From: Williamsia phyllosphaerae
GTDB taxonomy: Bacteria; Actinomycetota; Actinomycetes; Mycobacteriales; Mycobacteriaceae
Assembly (NCBI RefSeq): GCF_014635305.1
Contig: NZ_BMCS01000002.1
Location: 558,001 to 622,000, forward strand
Length of the DNA stretch: 64,000 bases
Direction of reading: 5' to 3'
Below, in pieces: positions 51,498 through 60,518 of this stretch; the stretch's first letter is position 1; every line of letters starts with the position of its first letter. Both the position numbers and the translations under genes were made by a program. A model generated the notes under the pieces. That model had not been told where the DNA came from, did not search any database, and worked only from the letters and a program-made list of their open reading frames with translations.

Positions 51498-52774
51498 GAA
51501 TCCACCGTAGGCAGCGGCTCGCGGCGACGCAGCACTCGGGCAGTCACGCCGAGTTGCAGCAGAAGCGCGGCGGTCATCATCGCGGCGTAGGTCTGCAACA
51601 GGCCGTTGCCACGCCCGGACTCGTAGTGCTCGGACTTCCCGAACCCACGTGGTTTGAAGCCGCCACCTCCTGGACGATCACCGAGGCGTATCCCGCGGTG
51701 ATGGGTCAGGAAGTCGGTGACCTCGCGGACCATCGGACCGTCGAGGGTCTCCCGGTAGACCCCGATGCCCGCCAGCTGGACCAGTATCGGCACCACCAGA
51801 TACACAAGGGGGAGGAAGAACGCCGCGGCCACGGTCAGGACCTCGGCGGGATAGAAGTACCTGTCGTGCATGGCCGGGAGCAGGTACGGGACGAGCAGCA
51901 CCGACGCGGTCGCGATCGCCATGATCGCGCGGGGCGTGACGTCCGGGCGGGCGCGCAGGGTCCAGCCGAGAAAGGCCATCCCGATGACCGCGGTGATCGC
52001 GATGCCGGCGTAGGCCAGCCAGTCGAGATCCCCTGCGAACGGCAGGAACTGGTAGATGTTCGCCGCCCCCAACGTCGTACTCTTGTACGACCCGACCTGG
52101 TTCGTGTACACCGACACCGCCGCGCCGGTCGGCGCGCCCACCAGGAGTGCGGGGACGTCCAGGATCACCATCGCCGCGGGGATCGCGAGCAACGACCGCC
52201 ACGGAATCCATCGCCGTAGGACCAGCCACGCGACGAGCGGCAGGATGAAGACGGTCTGCAGTTTGAACGCGAACGCGATACCGATGAACGCACACGCCCA
52301 CCACGGCCGACGCCGGAGCAGGAAGTACACGCCACCGACCACGAACGCCGAGTAGATGCTGTCGGCCTGCCCCCACCAGCCGGAGTTCGCCACCACCGTC
52401 GGCAGGAACAGCACGATCGCGAACGCGAGCGTGGGGACACCGAACCCGGGATGTCGCTGGGCGACGACGCGGTGCACGAACGCGGCGAGGACGACATCGA
52501 AGACAACCGAGATCGCCTTGATGCCGATCAGCGACGGGATGTGCAGGTAGGTCAGCGCGGCCAGCAGGTAGAGGTACGGGTAGTTGTAGTCGGCGAACCG
52601 GTCCTTGAGCGCGAAGATGCCGTCGTGGCTGTCGATGTGGTCGTACCAGGGGCGCAGGAACGCCAGGTAGTCCAGCGACTCGCGGTCGGCGAAGATCGCC
52701 CGTACCCCGATCGCGACGAGCACGATCGCCACCAGCGCAGCCCCGCGCATCAGTGAACTGCGGTTGATGGTCAT
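51494..52774 (-). CDS. Polytopic membrane glycosyltransferase (GT87/GT-C type)
   Basis: 426 residues with about 10 helices. After the first helix an extracytoplasmic loop has FLRPWYDHIDSHDGIFALKDRFADYNYPYLYLL, a GT-C-like acidic loop. PWWACAFIGIAFAFKLQTVFILPL and LPAMHDRYFYPAEVL are typical of polyprenyl-phosphate-mannose-dependent transferases. It probably adds a sugar from a lipid carrier to an envelope glycan. The ATG at 52774 has a GAGGAG site. It is divergent from two other glycosyltransferases. Confidence 0.8.
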   Translation of the reverse strand: MTINRSSLMRGAALVAIVLVAIGVRAIFADRESLDYLAFLRPWYDHIDSHDGIFALKDRFADYNYPYLYLLAALTYLHIPSLIGIKAISVVFDVVLAAFVHRVVAQRHPGFGVPTLAFAIVLFLPTVVANSGWWGQADSIYSAFVVGGVYFLLRRRPWWACAFIGIAFAFKLQTVFILPLVAWLVLRRWIPWRSLLAIPAAMVILDVPALLVGAPTGAAVSVYTNQVGSYKSTTLGAANIYQFLPFAGDLDWLAYAGIAITAVIGMAFLGWTLRARPDVTPRAIMAIATASVLLVPYLLPAMHDRYFYPAEVLTVAAAFFLPLVYLVVPILVQLAGIGVYRETLDGPMVREVTDFLTHHRGIRLGDRPGGGGFKPRGFGKSEHYESGRGNGLLQTYAAMMTAALLLQLGVTARVLRRREPLPTVDS

Positions 52775-52996
52775 GGCGCCGATTCTCCTCGGGTACGAAC
52801 CTGTGAAGTTGCTGAAAGCCACTGCGATATCAGACATTTCAGTCCAACGGCCGTGGCGTTGGTCACGATGACGGCTTCGAGCGGCACTACACTCGACCCC
52901 GGGGCATCGTCGCCGTAGAGTCAGGCTGTTAGCTCGGCTTACTATTCCGGAGCGTACTCGACCGGCGCCCGGCCCTCCCACAGCGAGGCTGCAACG

Positions 52997-54289
52997 ATGA
53001 CCACACGCGACCCGGCGACCCTGCCGGACATGGCCGTGACCGTTGATCGGACGGCGCCCTCCCCCACGCTCGACGTGGTGATCCCGGTCTACAACGAGGA
53101 GACCGACCTCGAGCGCTGTGTTCAGCGCCTCCACGAGCATCTCGCCGGCTCGACGCCGTACAGCTTCCGCATCACCATCGCCGACAACGCCAGCACCGAC
53201 ACGACCTTGGCCGTGGCTCGGCGACTCGCCGAGACCATCGACACCGTGCGGGCGGTGCACCTCGATCAGAAGGGTCGGGGTCGAGCGCTCAACGCCGTCT
53301 GGCGGAAGAGCGACGCCGAGGTCGTCTGCTACATGGACGTCGATCTGTCGACCGACCTCAACGCCCTCATGCCCCTGGTGGCGCCCCTGCTGTCCGGGCA
53401 CTCCGACATCGCCATCGGTTCGCGGCTGTCCCGGTCGGCGCGGGTGGTCCGCGGCACCAAGCGCGAGTTCATCTCCCGCAGTTACAACCTCATCCTGCGC
53501 ACCGCGATGCACGCGAGGTTCAGCGACGCCCAGTGCGGCTTCAAGGCCATCCGCACCGACGTCGCCCGCCGGTTGCTACCGCTCGTGGAGGACACCGGCT
53601 GGTTCTTCGACACCGAGATGCTGGTGCTGGCGGAGCGCGTCGGCCTGCGGATCGCCGAGATCCCCGTCGACTGGGTCGACGACCCCAACAGCAAGGTCGA
53701 CATCGTCAAGACCGCGACCGCCGACCTCAAGGGTTGCTGGCGGGTGGCACGGGCCCTGGGCAGTGGCGATCTGCCGATCACCGAACTGCGGCAGTCCATC
53801 GGCCGCGATCCCCTCGAGGGACCCGAGGTCACCGGCGTCCCCCGCGGGATGGTCGGGCATCTGGTGCGGTTCGCGATCATCGGGGTCGCGTCCACCGTGG
53901 CGTTCGCGTTGCTCTTCCTCGCCCTGCACCCGCTGGTGGGCGCGCAGGTCGCGAATTTCCTGGCGCTGCTGATCACCGCCGTACTCAACACGTGGGCCAA
54001 CCGCGCGTTCACCTTTGGTGTCCGGGGTAGCGAGGGAGCCGCGAAGCATCAGATCCAGGGCGTCGCGATCTTCCTGTTCGGATGGGCCATCTCGGCGGTG
54101 GCGCTCTACGTCCTGCACACCGGATATCCCCACGCCGACAAGCACATAGACGTCGTCGTGCTCGTGACGGCCAACCTCGTGGCCACCGTCGTGCGATTCG
54201 TGTCGTTGCGCTGGGTGTTCCGCCGACACCTCGCCGCCGAGACCGTCACCACCAAGATTACTGCACCCGAAACCGAGACGAGCCGATGA
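52997..54289 (+). CDS. GT2 glycosyltransferase fused to GtrA membrane domain
   Basis: 430 residues. The GT2 domain (about 24-250) has DVVIPVYNEE, the metal/nucleotide motif YMDVDLSTDL and DAQCGFKAIR. The GtrA domain (about 285-410) has four helices (LVRFAIIGVASTVAFALLF, FLALLITAVLNTWANRAFTF and others). The first would load a sugar onto polyprenyl phosphate, and GtrA would flip it across the membrane. Its stop overlaps the ATG of the GT39 gene (ATGA). The order donor synthase-flippase-transferase matches lipid-linked sugar modification systems. Confidence 0.9.
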   Translation: MTTRDPATLPDMAVTVDRTAPSPTLDVVIPVYNEETDLERCVQRLHEHLAGSTPYSFRITIADNASTDTTLAVARRLAETIDTVRAVHLDQKGRGRALNAVWRKSDAEVVCYMDVDLSTDLNALMPLVAPLLSGHSDIAIGSRLSRSARVVRGTKREFISRSYNLILRTAMHARFSDAQCGFKAIRTDVARRLLPLVEDTGWFFDTEMLVLAERVGLRIAEIPVDWVDDPNSKVDIVKTATADLKGCWRVARALGSGDLPITELRQSIGRDPLEGPEVTGVPRGMVGHLVRFAIIGVASTVAFALLFLALHPLVGAQVANFLALLITAVLNTWANRAFTFGVRGSEGAAKHQIQGVAIFLFGWAISAVALYVLHTGYPHADKHIDVVVLVTANLVATVVRFVSLRWVFRRHLAAETVTTKITAPETETSR

Positions 54290-56310
54290 CCGCCGTGGCC
54301 CCCGCCCCGCCCGCGAACAACGAGCCCCCCGCCGAGTCCGCGCCGGTCGCAGACGGAGTGGTGCACCGCATCGCGTTCGTCGCCCTCCTGGTCGGCACGG
54401 CGGTGCTGTACCTGTGGAACCTCGGGATGAACCGCTACGCCAACGACTTCTACGCCGCCGCCGAGCAGGCCGGGTCACAGTCGTGGAAGGCCTGGTTCTT
54501 CGGCGCGTCCGACGCCGGCAACTCGATCACCGTGGACAAACCACCGGTGTCACTGTGGATCTCGGGTATCGCCGTGCGCGTCTTCGGACTGAACTCCTGG
54601 TCGATCCTGGTGCCCCAGGCCCTGATGGGCGTCGCGTCGGTCGCGCTGGTCTACCTCATCGCGCGCCGCATCGCGGGACCGAACGCCGGTCTGCTCGCCG
54701 GGGTCGTGCTCGCGCTCACCCCGGTCGCCGCGTTGATGTTCCGGTTCAACAACCCCGACGCGCTGCTGGTGTTGCTGCTGCTCGGTGCCGCGTGGGCCAC
54801 GATCGCCATCCTCGACGACGGCCGGGTGCGCTGGGCGGTACTCGCCGGCGGGCTCATCGGGATCGCGTTCCTCACCAAGCAACTGCAGGCGTTGCTGATC
54901 GTCCCGGCAATCGGCGTCGTCTACCTGGCGTTCGGTCCGCCCGCGTGGAAGACGCGGATCGTGCACCTGCTCGCCGCTGCCGCCGCGATGATCGTCGGCG
55001 CCGGCTGGTGGGTACTGGCCGTCAGCCTGTGGCCCAAGGACTCCCGGCCCTACATAGGCGGCACCGAACACAACTCCATCATCGAGCTCACCATCGGCTA
55101 CAACGGCCTCGGCCGCCTGACCGGCAACGAGTCCAGTGGTCTCGGCGGCGGTGCGGACGGCCCCCGCCCGAGCGGCGACGGGCCCATGGGTGCGCTCTTC
55201 GGAGGTCAGACCGGCATCCTGCGCATGTTCTCGAACCTCGTCGGCGGACAGGTCGGCTGGTTGATCCCGGCCGCGTTGATCCTGGGCGTCGTCGCGATCG
55301 CGCTGCGCGGCCGCTCCCCGCGCATCGACCTCGAGCGATCGACGGTGGTCTTCGCGTGGTTGTGGCTGCTCTCCAACGGTGTCCTGATGAGCTACATGGC
55401 CGGGATCTTCCACCCGTACTACACGCTGGCCCTGGTGCCGCCGATCGCGCTGTTGGTCGGCATCGGCGGCGTGCGGAGCTGGCAGGCACGCGAAACCCTC
55501 TGGGTGCGCGGCGCTCTCATCGTCACAGCCGCGATCACCGGCTACCTGGCCTGGGTGATCCTCGATCGCACCAGCGACTTCCAGGGCTGGCTGCGCTGGG
55601 TCGTGGTGGCCCTGACCGTGCTGCTCGTTCTCGCCCTGGTCGCGGAGAAGTTCACCGCCGGGACCTTCACCAACGGACGCATCACGAGCCGCGCCATGGT
55701 CGCGATCGCCGTGATCGTCGGGCTGGCCGGTCCGACGGCGTACACGATCAACACGGTTGCCACCTCGCGTACCGGCGGCCTGGCTGCGGCCGGTCCACAG
55801 CGCTCACCGCTCGACGCGTTCGGGGGCGGTCGCGGTGGTCGGGGAGGTATGCCCGGTAGTTCCGTGCCCGGCGGTTCCATGCCTGCTGGTGCGACCGGGT
55901 CACCGATGACCCCGGCCGAGATGAAGGCGGCCGCAACCGCGTTGCGACGATCGTTCACCGGGGAACCTCCCCCGCGGGCGGTCACCGAACTCCTCGCACG
56001 GGGCGCGCAGAACCGCCGGTGGGCCGCGGCCGCGGTCAGCGCGCTGGCCGCCTCGGGCTATCAGCTCGCGCTCGAGCGGCCCGTGATGCCGGTCGGCGGC
56101 TTCTCCGGCGGCGACCCCTCACCCACTCTGGCGCAGTTCCAGCGCTACGTCGCCCAGGGCGACATCGGATGGTTCATCGGCGGTGGAGGGTTCATGATGC
56201 GCGGCAACGGAACCGCGGCGCAGATCGCCGCGTGGGTGGCAAAGAACTACCGCGCGCAGACGATCGACGGCGTGACGATCTACAACCTGCAGGACTCGTC
56301 GACCCGGTAG
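54286..56310 (+). CDS. ArnT/GT39-like membrane glycosyltransferase (YkcB type)
   Basis: 674 residues. The N-terminal half carries about 12 helices with LWNLGMNRYANDFYAAAEQAGSQS and FGASDAGNSITVDKPPVSLW, the GT39/ArnT-like periplasmic loop with the catalytic aspartate; MFRFNNPDALLVLLLL is the second block. A Gly/Met/Ser-rich linker (about 510-545) leads to an extracytoplasmic C-terminal domain. It would use the polyprenyl-linked sugar from the coupled GT2-GtrA protein. The acceptor is unknown. Confidence 0.88.
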   Translation: MTAVAPAPPANNEPPAESAPVADGVVHRIAFVALLVGTAVLYLWNLGMNRYANDFYAAAEQAGSQSWKAWFFGASDAGNSITVDKPPVSLWISGIAVRVFGLNSWSILVPQALMGVASVALVYLIARRIAGPNAGLLAGVVLALTPVAALMFRFNNPDALLVLLLLGAAWATIAILDDGRVRWAVLAGGLIGIAFLTKQLQALLIVPAIGVVYLAFGPPAWKTRIVHLLAAAAAMIVGAGWWVLAVSLWPKDSRPYIGGTEHNSIIELTIGYNGLGRLTGNESSGLGGGADGPRPSGDGPMGALFGGQTGILRMFSNLVGGQVGWLIPAALILGVVAIALRGRSPRIDLERSTVVFAWLWLLSNGVLMSYMAGIFHPYYTLALVPPIALLVGIGGVRSWQARETLWVRGALIVTAAITGYLAWVILDRTSDFQGWLRWVVVALTVLLVLALVAEKFTAGTFTNGRITSRAMVAIAVIVGLAGPTAYTINTVATSRTGGLAAAGPQRSPLDAFGGGRGGRGGMPGSSVPGGSMPAGATGSPMTPAEMKAAATALRRSFTGEPPPRAVTELLARGAQNRRWAAAAVSALAASGYQLALERPVMPVGGFSGGDPSPTLAQFQRYVAQGDIGWFIGGGGFMMRGNGTAAQIAAWVAKNYRAQTIDGVTIYNLQDSSTR

Positions 56311-56328
56311 GCAGCCGACCGCGGTCCA

Positions 56329-56808
56329 TCACGTCTCGCGTTGCTGCGCCTTCAGGTCCCGGAGTCGGCGCATGGCCGGAACAGCCGCGGCGAGAGCATC
56401 ACGCTCGGACCGGCTGAGGTCGTCGAGCACGGAGGCGACACTGTCGGCGCCGGTCGCACGCCGATGCAGGACGTATTCCCGACCCCGATCGGTCAGCGTC
56501 ACCAGTGACGCACGCCGGTCGTTGGGGTCGCTGCCGCGACGCACGTGTCCGGATCGTTCGAGGGTGCTGACCAATGCGGTCATCGAGGGCTGGGCCACGC
56601 CCTCCGACAGGGCGAGGTCGGTGATGCGGCGAGGGCCGGTCCGATTCAACGTCGCCAGCGTCGCCACCGACGTCAGGCTCATGTCCCGCGGCATCTGACG
56701 CACCAGCTCGGTCATCAACGCATAGACGGCCTCGGCGACGTCACTGTCCTCGTGCGTGGTCGCCGGGTCGTCGACGGCCGCTGCTAACTCACTCATATCC
56801 GACAGCAT
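56329..56808 (-). CDS. MarR-family regulator of the MFS/USP operon
   Basis: 159 residues. The winged helix spans about 48-115 (ATLNRTGPRRITDLALSEGVAQPSMTALVSTLERSGHVRR), with the D-R-R wing in SDPNDRRASLVTLT. Long terminal helices would dimerise. An ATG four codons in (56796) is an alternative start. It is divergent from the MFS transporter at 56911, with a 26-bp inverted-repeat region between, so it is the likely local repressor, released by a ligand that the transporter exports. Confidence 0.9.
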   Translation of the reverse strand: MLSDMSELAAAVDDPATTHEDSDVAEAVYALMTELVRQMPRDMSLTSVATLATLNRTGPRRITDLALSEGVAQPSMTALVSTLERSGHVRRGSDPNDRRASLVTLTDRGREYVLHRRATGADSVASVLDDLSRSERDALAAAVPAMRRLRDLKAQQRET

Positions 56809-56828
56809 AGAGCGTCCGAAGGGATTGC

Positions 56829-56854
56829 ATAGGAGTTTTATATAGAGTACCTAT
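56829..56854. promoter_or_regulatory. Candidate MarR operator
   Basis: ATAGG (56829-56833) and CCTAT (56850-56854) flank an AT-rich centre, and ATAG-AGTAC-CTAT (56842-56854) is a shorter dyad inside it. The AT-rich segment TTTTATATAG is unusual in this GC-rich window and probably includes promoter elements for the divergent genes. Confidence 0.5.
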
Positions 56855-56910
56855 GGATAAGTAAGGGATGCCCGCCTTGGGGTGTTCGACCAGATCCACC
56901 AGGAGGAACA

Positions 56911-58239
56911 GTGGCGCACTCCGACAGTTCCACATCGTTGATGGACTCGTTCCGCCAGCCCAAAGCGGTCTGGGCCGTGGCGTTTGCGTGCGTGATCTCG
57001 TTCATGGGCATCGGCCTGGTCGATCCCATCCTCCCGTCGCTGCAGACCCAGCTCGACGCCACGCCGTCGCAGGTCACACTGTTGTTCACCAGCTACCTCG
57101 TCGTCACGGCGATCGCGATGCTGGTCACCGGCTGGGTCTCGAGCCGCGTCGGCGCCAAACGCACCCTGATCATCGGACTCGTCCTGATCGTCGCGTTCGC
57201 CGCGCTCGCGGGCGCCAGCGGCAGCATCAACGAGATCGTCGGGTTCCGCGCCGGCTGGGGTCTGGGCAACGCACTGTTCATCGCGACCTCGTTGGCCGTC
57301 ATCGTCGGATCGGCCAGCGGCGGGTTCAGCGGCGCCATCATCCTGTACGAGGCCGCCCTCGGTGTCGGCATTGCGACCGGCCCCCTGCTCGGCGGCGTCC
57401 TCGGCAACATCAGTTGGCGCGGACCGTTCTTCGGCGTCGCGGTGTTGATGCTCATCGCGCTGGTGGCGACGATCGTGCTCGTCCCCGCCACCCCGACACC
57501 GACCGAGAAATCGTCGATCATCGAGCCCATCACCGCCCTGCGTCACCGCAGCCTCGCGACGACCAGCGTCACCGGCCTGCTCTACAACTGGGGCTTCTTC
57601 TCGATCCTCGGCTACGCACCGTTCCTGATGGGGTTGTCGGCACTCAAGCTCGGCGCGGTGTTTTTCTGCTGGGGCATCCTGGTCGCGATCTTCGCGGTCT
57701 TCGGCGCCCCGATGCTCAAGTCCCGCTTCGGCACTCCACGCACCCTGTACGCGGCGCTGTTCGGGATGGCCGTCGTCTGTCTGGTGATCGGGATCTTCTC
57801 AGGTGATCGCTGGGCGGTCATCGGCGCGACCATCGTCTCCGGCATCTTCGTCGGGTTGAACAACACGCTGGTGACCACGGCCGTCATGAGCATCGCACCG
57901 GTCCAGCGCTCGGTCGCCTCGGCCACCTACGGTTTCGTGCGGTTCATCGGCGGCGGCCTGGCACCGTTCGCGGCAGGCAAGCTCGTCGAGCACTACAACG
58001 CGCACGTCCCGTTCGTCATCGCGGCGGTTGCGGTCGCGCTCGCCGCGGTGGTGTTGTCCACCGTTCACGGCGCATTGGTCGCCGCCGACGCCGATGAGGA
58101 ATCCGCACACTCGCACGAACGTGTCGACGCCGAGGACGCCGTGCGCGAGATTCCCGCCATCGAGGACGAGGCCGTGCTCGCCGAAACCGCATTGCGAGAC
58201 GACGAGAAGTTCGGTCGCCCGGTCGAGACCCGTCGCTGA
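56911..58239 (+). CDS. MFS efflux transporter
   Basis: 442 residues with 12 predicted helices. GIGLVDPILPSLQTQL on helix 1 and VTGWVSSRVGAKRTLIIGL (motif A, loop 2-3) match drug:H+ antiporters. The C-terminal 50 residues are an acidic cytoplasmic tail. The GTG at 56911 has a near-perfect AGGAGG site 6 bp upstream. A divergent MarR gene and a universal stress protein 12 bp downstream suggest a stress-responsive efflux operon. Confidence 0.92.
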   Translation: MAHSDSSTSLMDSFRQPKAVWAVAFACVISFMGIGLVDPILPSLQTQLDATPSQVTLLFTSYLVVTAIAMLVTGWVSSRVGAKRTLIIGLVLIVAFAALAGASGSINEIVGFRAGWGLGNALFIATSLAVIVGSASGGFSGAIILYEAALGVGIATGPLLGGVLGNISWRGPFFGVAVLMLIALVATIVLVPATPTPTEKSSIIEPITALRHRSLATTSVTGLLYNWGFFSILGYAPFLMGLSALKLGAVFFCWGILVAIFAVFGAPMLKSRFGTPRTLYAALFGMAVVCLVIGIFSGDRWAVIGATIVSGIFVGLNNTLVTTAVMSIAPVQRSVASATYGFVRFIGGGLAPFAAGKLVEHYNAHVPFVIAAVAVALAAVVLSTVHGALVAADADEESAHSHERVDAEDAVREIPAIEDEAVLAETALRDDEKFGRPVETRR

Positions 58240-58251
58240 GCGGGCCCGACG

Positions 58252-58677
58252 ATGACCGACGCGAGTGCTGGTGGTGACGGACCCCACCGACTGCTGGTGG
58301 GTGTGGATGGTTCCGACACCTCCTGGCGCGCGGTCTATTACGCGCTCGGTCGGGCGCGCCGGGAGAACAGCACGGTCATCGCGGTCAACGTGATGCCGGT
58401 AGCCGTCGCCGGTGTCGGGGCCGGATGCGCCGCCCTGGTCGACGCGGGCAGCGAGATGGGTACGCAGATCGAGTCATTGGCCCGCGAGTACGACGTCGAC
58501 GCTCGCTTCGAGTCCGTGATCGGTGATCCCGCAGGAGCCCTGCTCCGGCTCGCTTCGGAGTATCAGGCCGACGGGATCGTCGTCGGCGCGAGCAAGGCCC
58601 TGGTGCACAAGATCTTCGGCTCGATCGCCAGTCGAGCGGTCCGCCGCAGTCCGTGCCCGGTGACCGTCGTCCCGTAG
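58252..58677 (+). CDS. Universal stress protein
   Basis: 141 residues, a single USP domain. LLVGVDGSDTSWRAVYYAL is the N-terminal ATP-site strand/loop. The C-terminal loop reads GASKALVHKIFGSIASRAVRRSPCPV, where the usual G-2x-G-9x-G-S/T has lysine in place of the second glycine, so nucleotide binding may be altered. It is 12 bp after the MFS stop and probably co-transcribed with it. Confidence 0.92.
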   Translation: MTDASAGGDGPHRLLVGVDGSDTSWRAVYYALGRARRENSTVIAVNVMPVAVAGVGAGCAALVDAGSEMGTQIESLAREYDVDARFESVIGDPAGALLRLASEYQADGIVVGASKALVHKIFGSIASRAVRRSPCPVTVVP

Positions 58678-58700
58678 CCGCCGGCCCTGGGGACCGGCGG
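58678..58700. terminator. Bidirectional hairpin between USP and MarR genes
   Basis: CCGCCGG and CCGGCGG form a perfect 7-bp stem around a 9-nt loop, immediately after the USP stop and 4 bp before the convergent MarR stop. Confidence 0.7.
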
Positions 58701-58704
58701 TCGC

Positions 58705-59178
58705 TCAGACCTCGCCCAGCCGCGTCTGCATCGTCGCGTGCAGCTCACCCATGAACTTCTCGAACTCCTCCAGCATCTCGGGAGAATAGTTCGACATCAC
58801 CGCGTCGATGCTCACACCGAGCGGGTCGAAGAACTCGTCGGCCCGGTCGTGCACGCTCTGCTCACTGCGCAGGGTCACGACCCGTCGATCCGACTGCTCC
58901 CGGGTGCGTGAGACGAACCCGGCCGACTCGAGCCGGTTGAGCAGCGAGGTGGTCGCGCCGGAGGTGAGGTGGATGCGCTCGGCGAGCCGGGCCGGCGACA
59001 GCGGAGCACCACCCTGTTCGGCATAGATGATCTGCAACAACGCTTCTGCGTCGGTGGAGTACAGGCCCAGCCAGCCGGCGAAGCGACGTCCGAACTCGGA
59101 GAAGTCGGTGCCGTAGGTTTGCAGACCCTCCATCAGTCGCTCTCGTTGCGCGGCACGATCCGCTGACACGTCCGCCAT
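58705..59178 (-). CDS. MarR-family regulator of the FAD monooxygenase
   Basis: 157 residues from the ATG at 59178. This start is chosen over an ATG 24 bp upstream because GAGGAGGTGA, a near-perfect anti-16S match, lies 8 bp before it. The winged helix includes LSPARLAERIHLTSGATTSLLNRLESAGFVSR and the wing SDRRVVTL. Long flanking helices support a dimer. It is divergent from a FAD-dependent monooxygenase, with a CTTGA/TCAAG dyad between, and is its likely repressor. Confidence 0.9.
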   Translation of the reverse strand: MADVSADRAAQRERLMEGLQTYGTDFSEFGRRFAGWLGLYSTDAEALLQIIYAEQGGAPLSPARLAERIHLTSGATTSLLNRLESAGFVSRTREQSDRRVVTLRSEQSVHDRADEFFDPLGVSIDAVMSNYSPEMLEEFEKFMGELHATMQTRLGEV

Positions 59179-59234
59179 CGTCGCGCTCACCTCCTCGGGC
59201 ATCGGGCTTTGACAACCCCGAGCTCCGTAGATAC

Positions 59235-59255
59235 CTTGATGGTCAAGCTACTTGA
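59235..59255. promoter_or_regulatory. MarR operator candidate, CTTGA-TGG-TCAAG plus half site
   Basis: A perfect 13-bp dyad (59235-59247) is followed four bases later by a third CTTGA (59251-59255). It lies in the 131-bp divergent region between the MarR and monooxygenase genes, 55-75 bp before the monooxygenase start. Confidence 0.6.
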
Positions 59256-59309
59256 TCGAGAAGCATCATTCTCGCATACACCCCGATGTCGGGGCGGACA
59301 GGACACCTC

Positions 59310-60518
59310 ATGACCACGGTATTGATCTCCGGCGCCAGCATCGCCGGGCCGGCCCTCGCCTACTGGTTGAACCGGCAGGGCGTCACCACAACCATCGTCG
59401 AACGCGCCCCGGAGCTGCGCACCGGCGGACAGGCCATCGACCTGCGCGGAGCCGGCCGAGAGGTGGCCCGCCGCATGGGGATCGAGGACGCGGTGCGCGC
59501 CGCCGGGACCGGCGAGAAGGGGATCGAGTTCGTCGACGCGACCGGGAAGGTCAAGGGCGCGTTCGCAGCCGACGACTTTGCCGACGGCAACGGACCGACC
59601 GCCGAACTCGAGATCCTGCGCGGCGATCTGGCCCGCATCCTGGTCGACACCGTCGCCGACGACACCGAGTTCCTCTTCGGTGACAGCATCGCCGAGATCG
59701 ACGACGACGGCGATCAGGTGCACGTGGTCTTCGCGAGCGGGATACGCAGGTCGTTCGACTTCGTCGTGATCTCCGAGGGGATGCGCTCGCGCACCAGGCG
59801 ACTCGTGTTCGACGACGCCGACGCGATCCGCTCGCTCGGGATGTACACGTCGTACTTCACCATCCCGCGTACCGAGACCGACACTGACTGGGCCGCGTGG
59901 TGCTCACTCCCCGGGAGCCGGTCGCTGTTCCTGCGGCCCGACAGTCACGGGACCAGGCGTGCGGCGTTCTCGTTCATGACCGACGAGCAGGGCTTCGACG
60001 ACCTCGACACCTCGGGACAGAAGAAGCTGCTGCGCCAACGCTTCTCCGACGTCGGCTGGGAGTTCCCGCGTGTCCTCGACGGCATGGACGACGCCGACGA
60101 CTTCTACTTCGAGGGCCTCGGCCAGGTGAAACTGCCGAACTGGTCGAAGGGACGGGTCGTGTTGGTCGGCGATTCCGCCTACTGCGCCTCCCCCATCAGC
60201 GGCATGGGGACGAGCCTGTCGTTGGTGGGCGCGTATGTGTTGGCCGGTGAATTGACCGGCGGCGACGGGCGATTCGCGCGGTACGAGGCGACGATGCGGC
60301 CCTACGTGGACGAGGCGCAGAAGCTCCCGCCGGGTGCCCCGCGGATCGCCAACCCGAAGTCGCGGTTGGGCGTTCGACTGTTCAACGGCGTGATCGCTAT
60401 CGCCTCGAGCGGTCTGGTGCGCACACTGGCGTCGCGGTTCACGTCCCCGCCCGCCGAGAAGTTCACCCTGCCCGACCACCCGCACAACGTGCCCGCCAGA
60501 CCCCAGTTGGGCACGTAA
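59310..60518 (+). CDS. FAD-dependent monooxygenase (PHBH/TetX-like)
   Basis: 402 residues. The FAD-binding N-terminus is TTVLISGASIAGPALAYWL (GxSxxG variant), ILRGDLARIL carries the arginine of the second FAD contact, and RVVLVGDSAYCASPISGMGTSLSLVGA is the GD motif of class A flavoprotein monooxygenases. The substrate may be an aromatic compound or antibiotic; MarR control fits induction by it. The protein ends PQLGT and its TAA stop (60516-60518) lies inside the first unit of repeat array B, so the array has become the 3' end of the gene. Confidence 0.9.
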   Translation: MTTVLISGASIAGPALAYWLNRQGVTTTIVERAPELRTGGQAIDLRGAGREVARRMGIEDAVRAAGTGEKGIEFVDATGKVKGAFAADDFADGNGPTAELEILRGDLARILVDTVADDTEFLFGDSIAEIDDDGDQVHVVFASGIRRSFDFVVISEGMRSRTRRLVFDDADAIRSLGMYTSYFTIPRTETDTDWAAWCSLPGSRSLFLRPDSHGTRRAAFSFMTDEQGFDDLDTSGQKKLLRQRFSDVGWEFPRVLDGMDDADDFYFEGLGQVKLPNWSKGRVVLVGDSAYCASPISGMGTSLSLVGAYVLAGELTGGDGRFARYEATMRPYVDEAQKLPPGAPRIANPKSRLGVRLFNGVIAIASSGLVRTLASRFTSPPAEKFTLPDHPHNVPARPQLGT

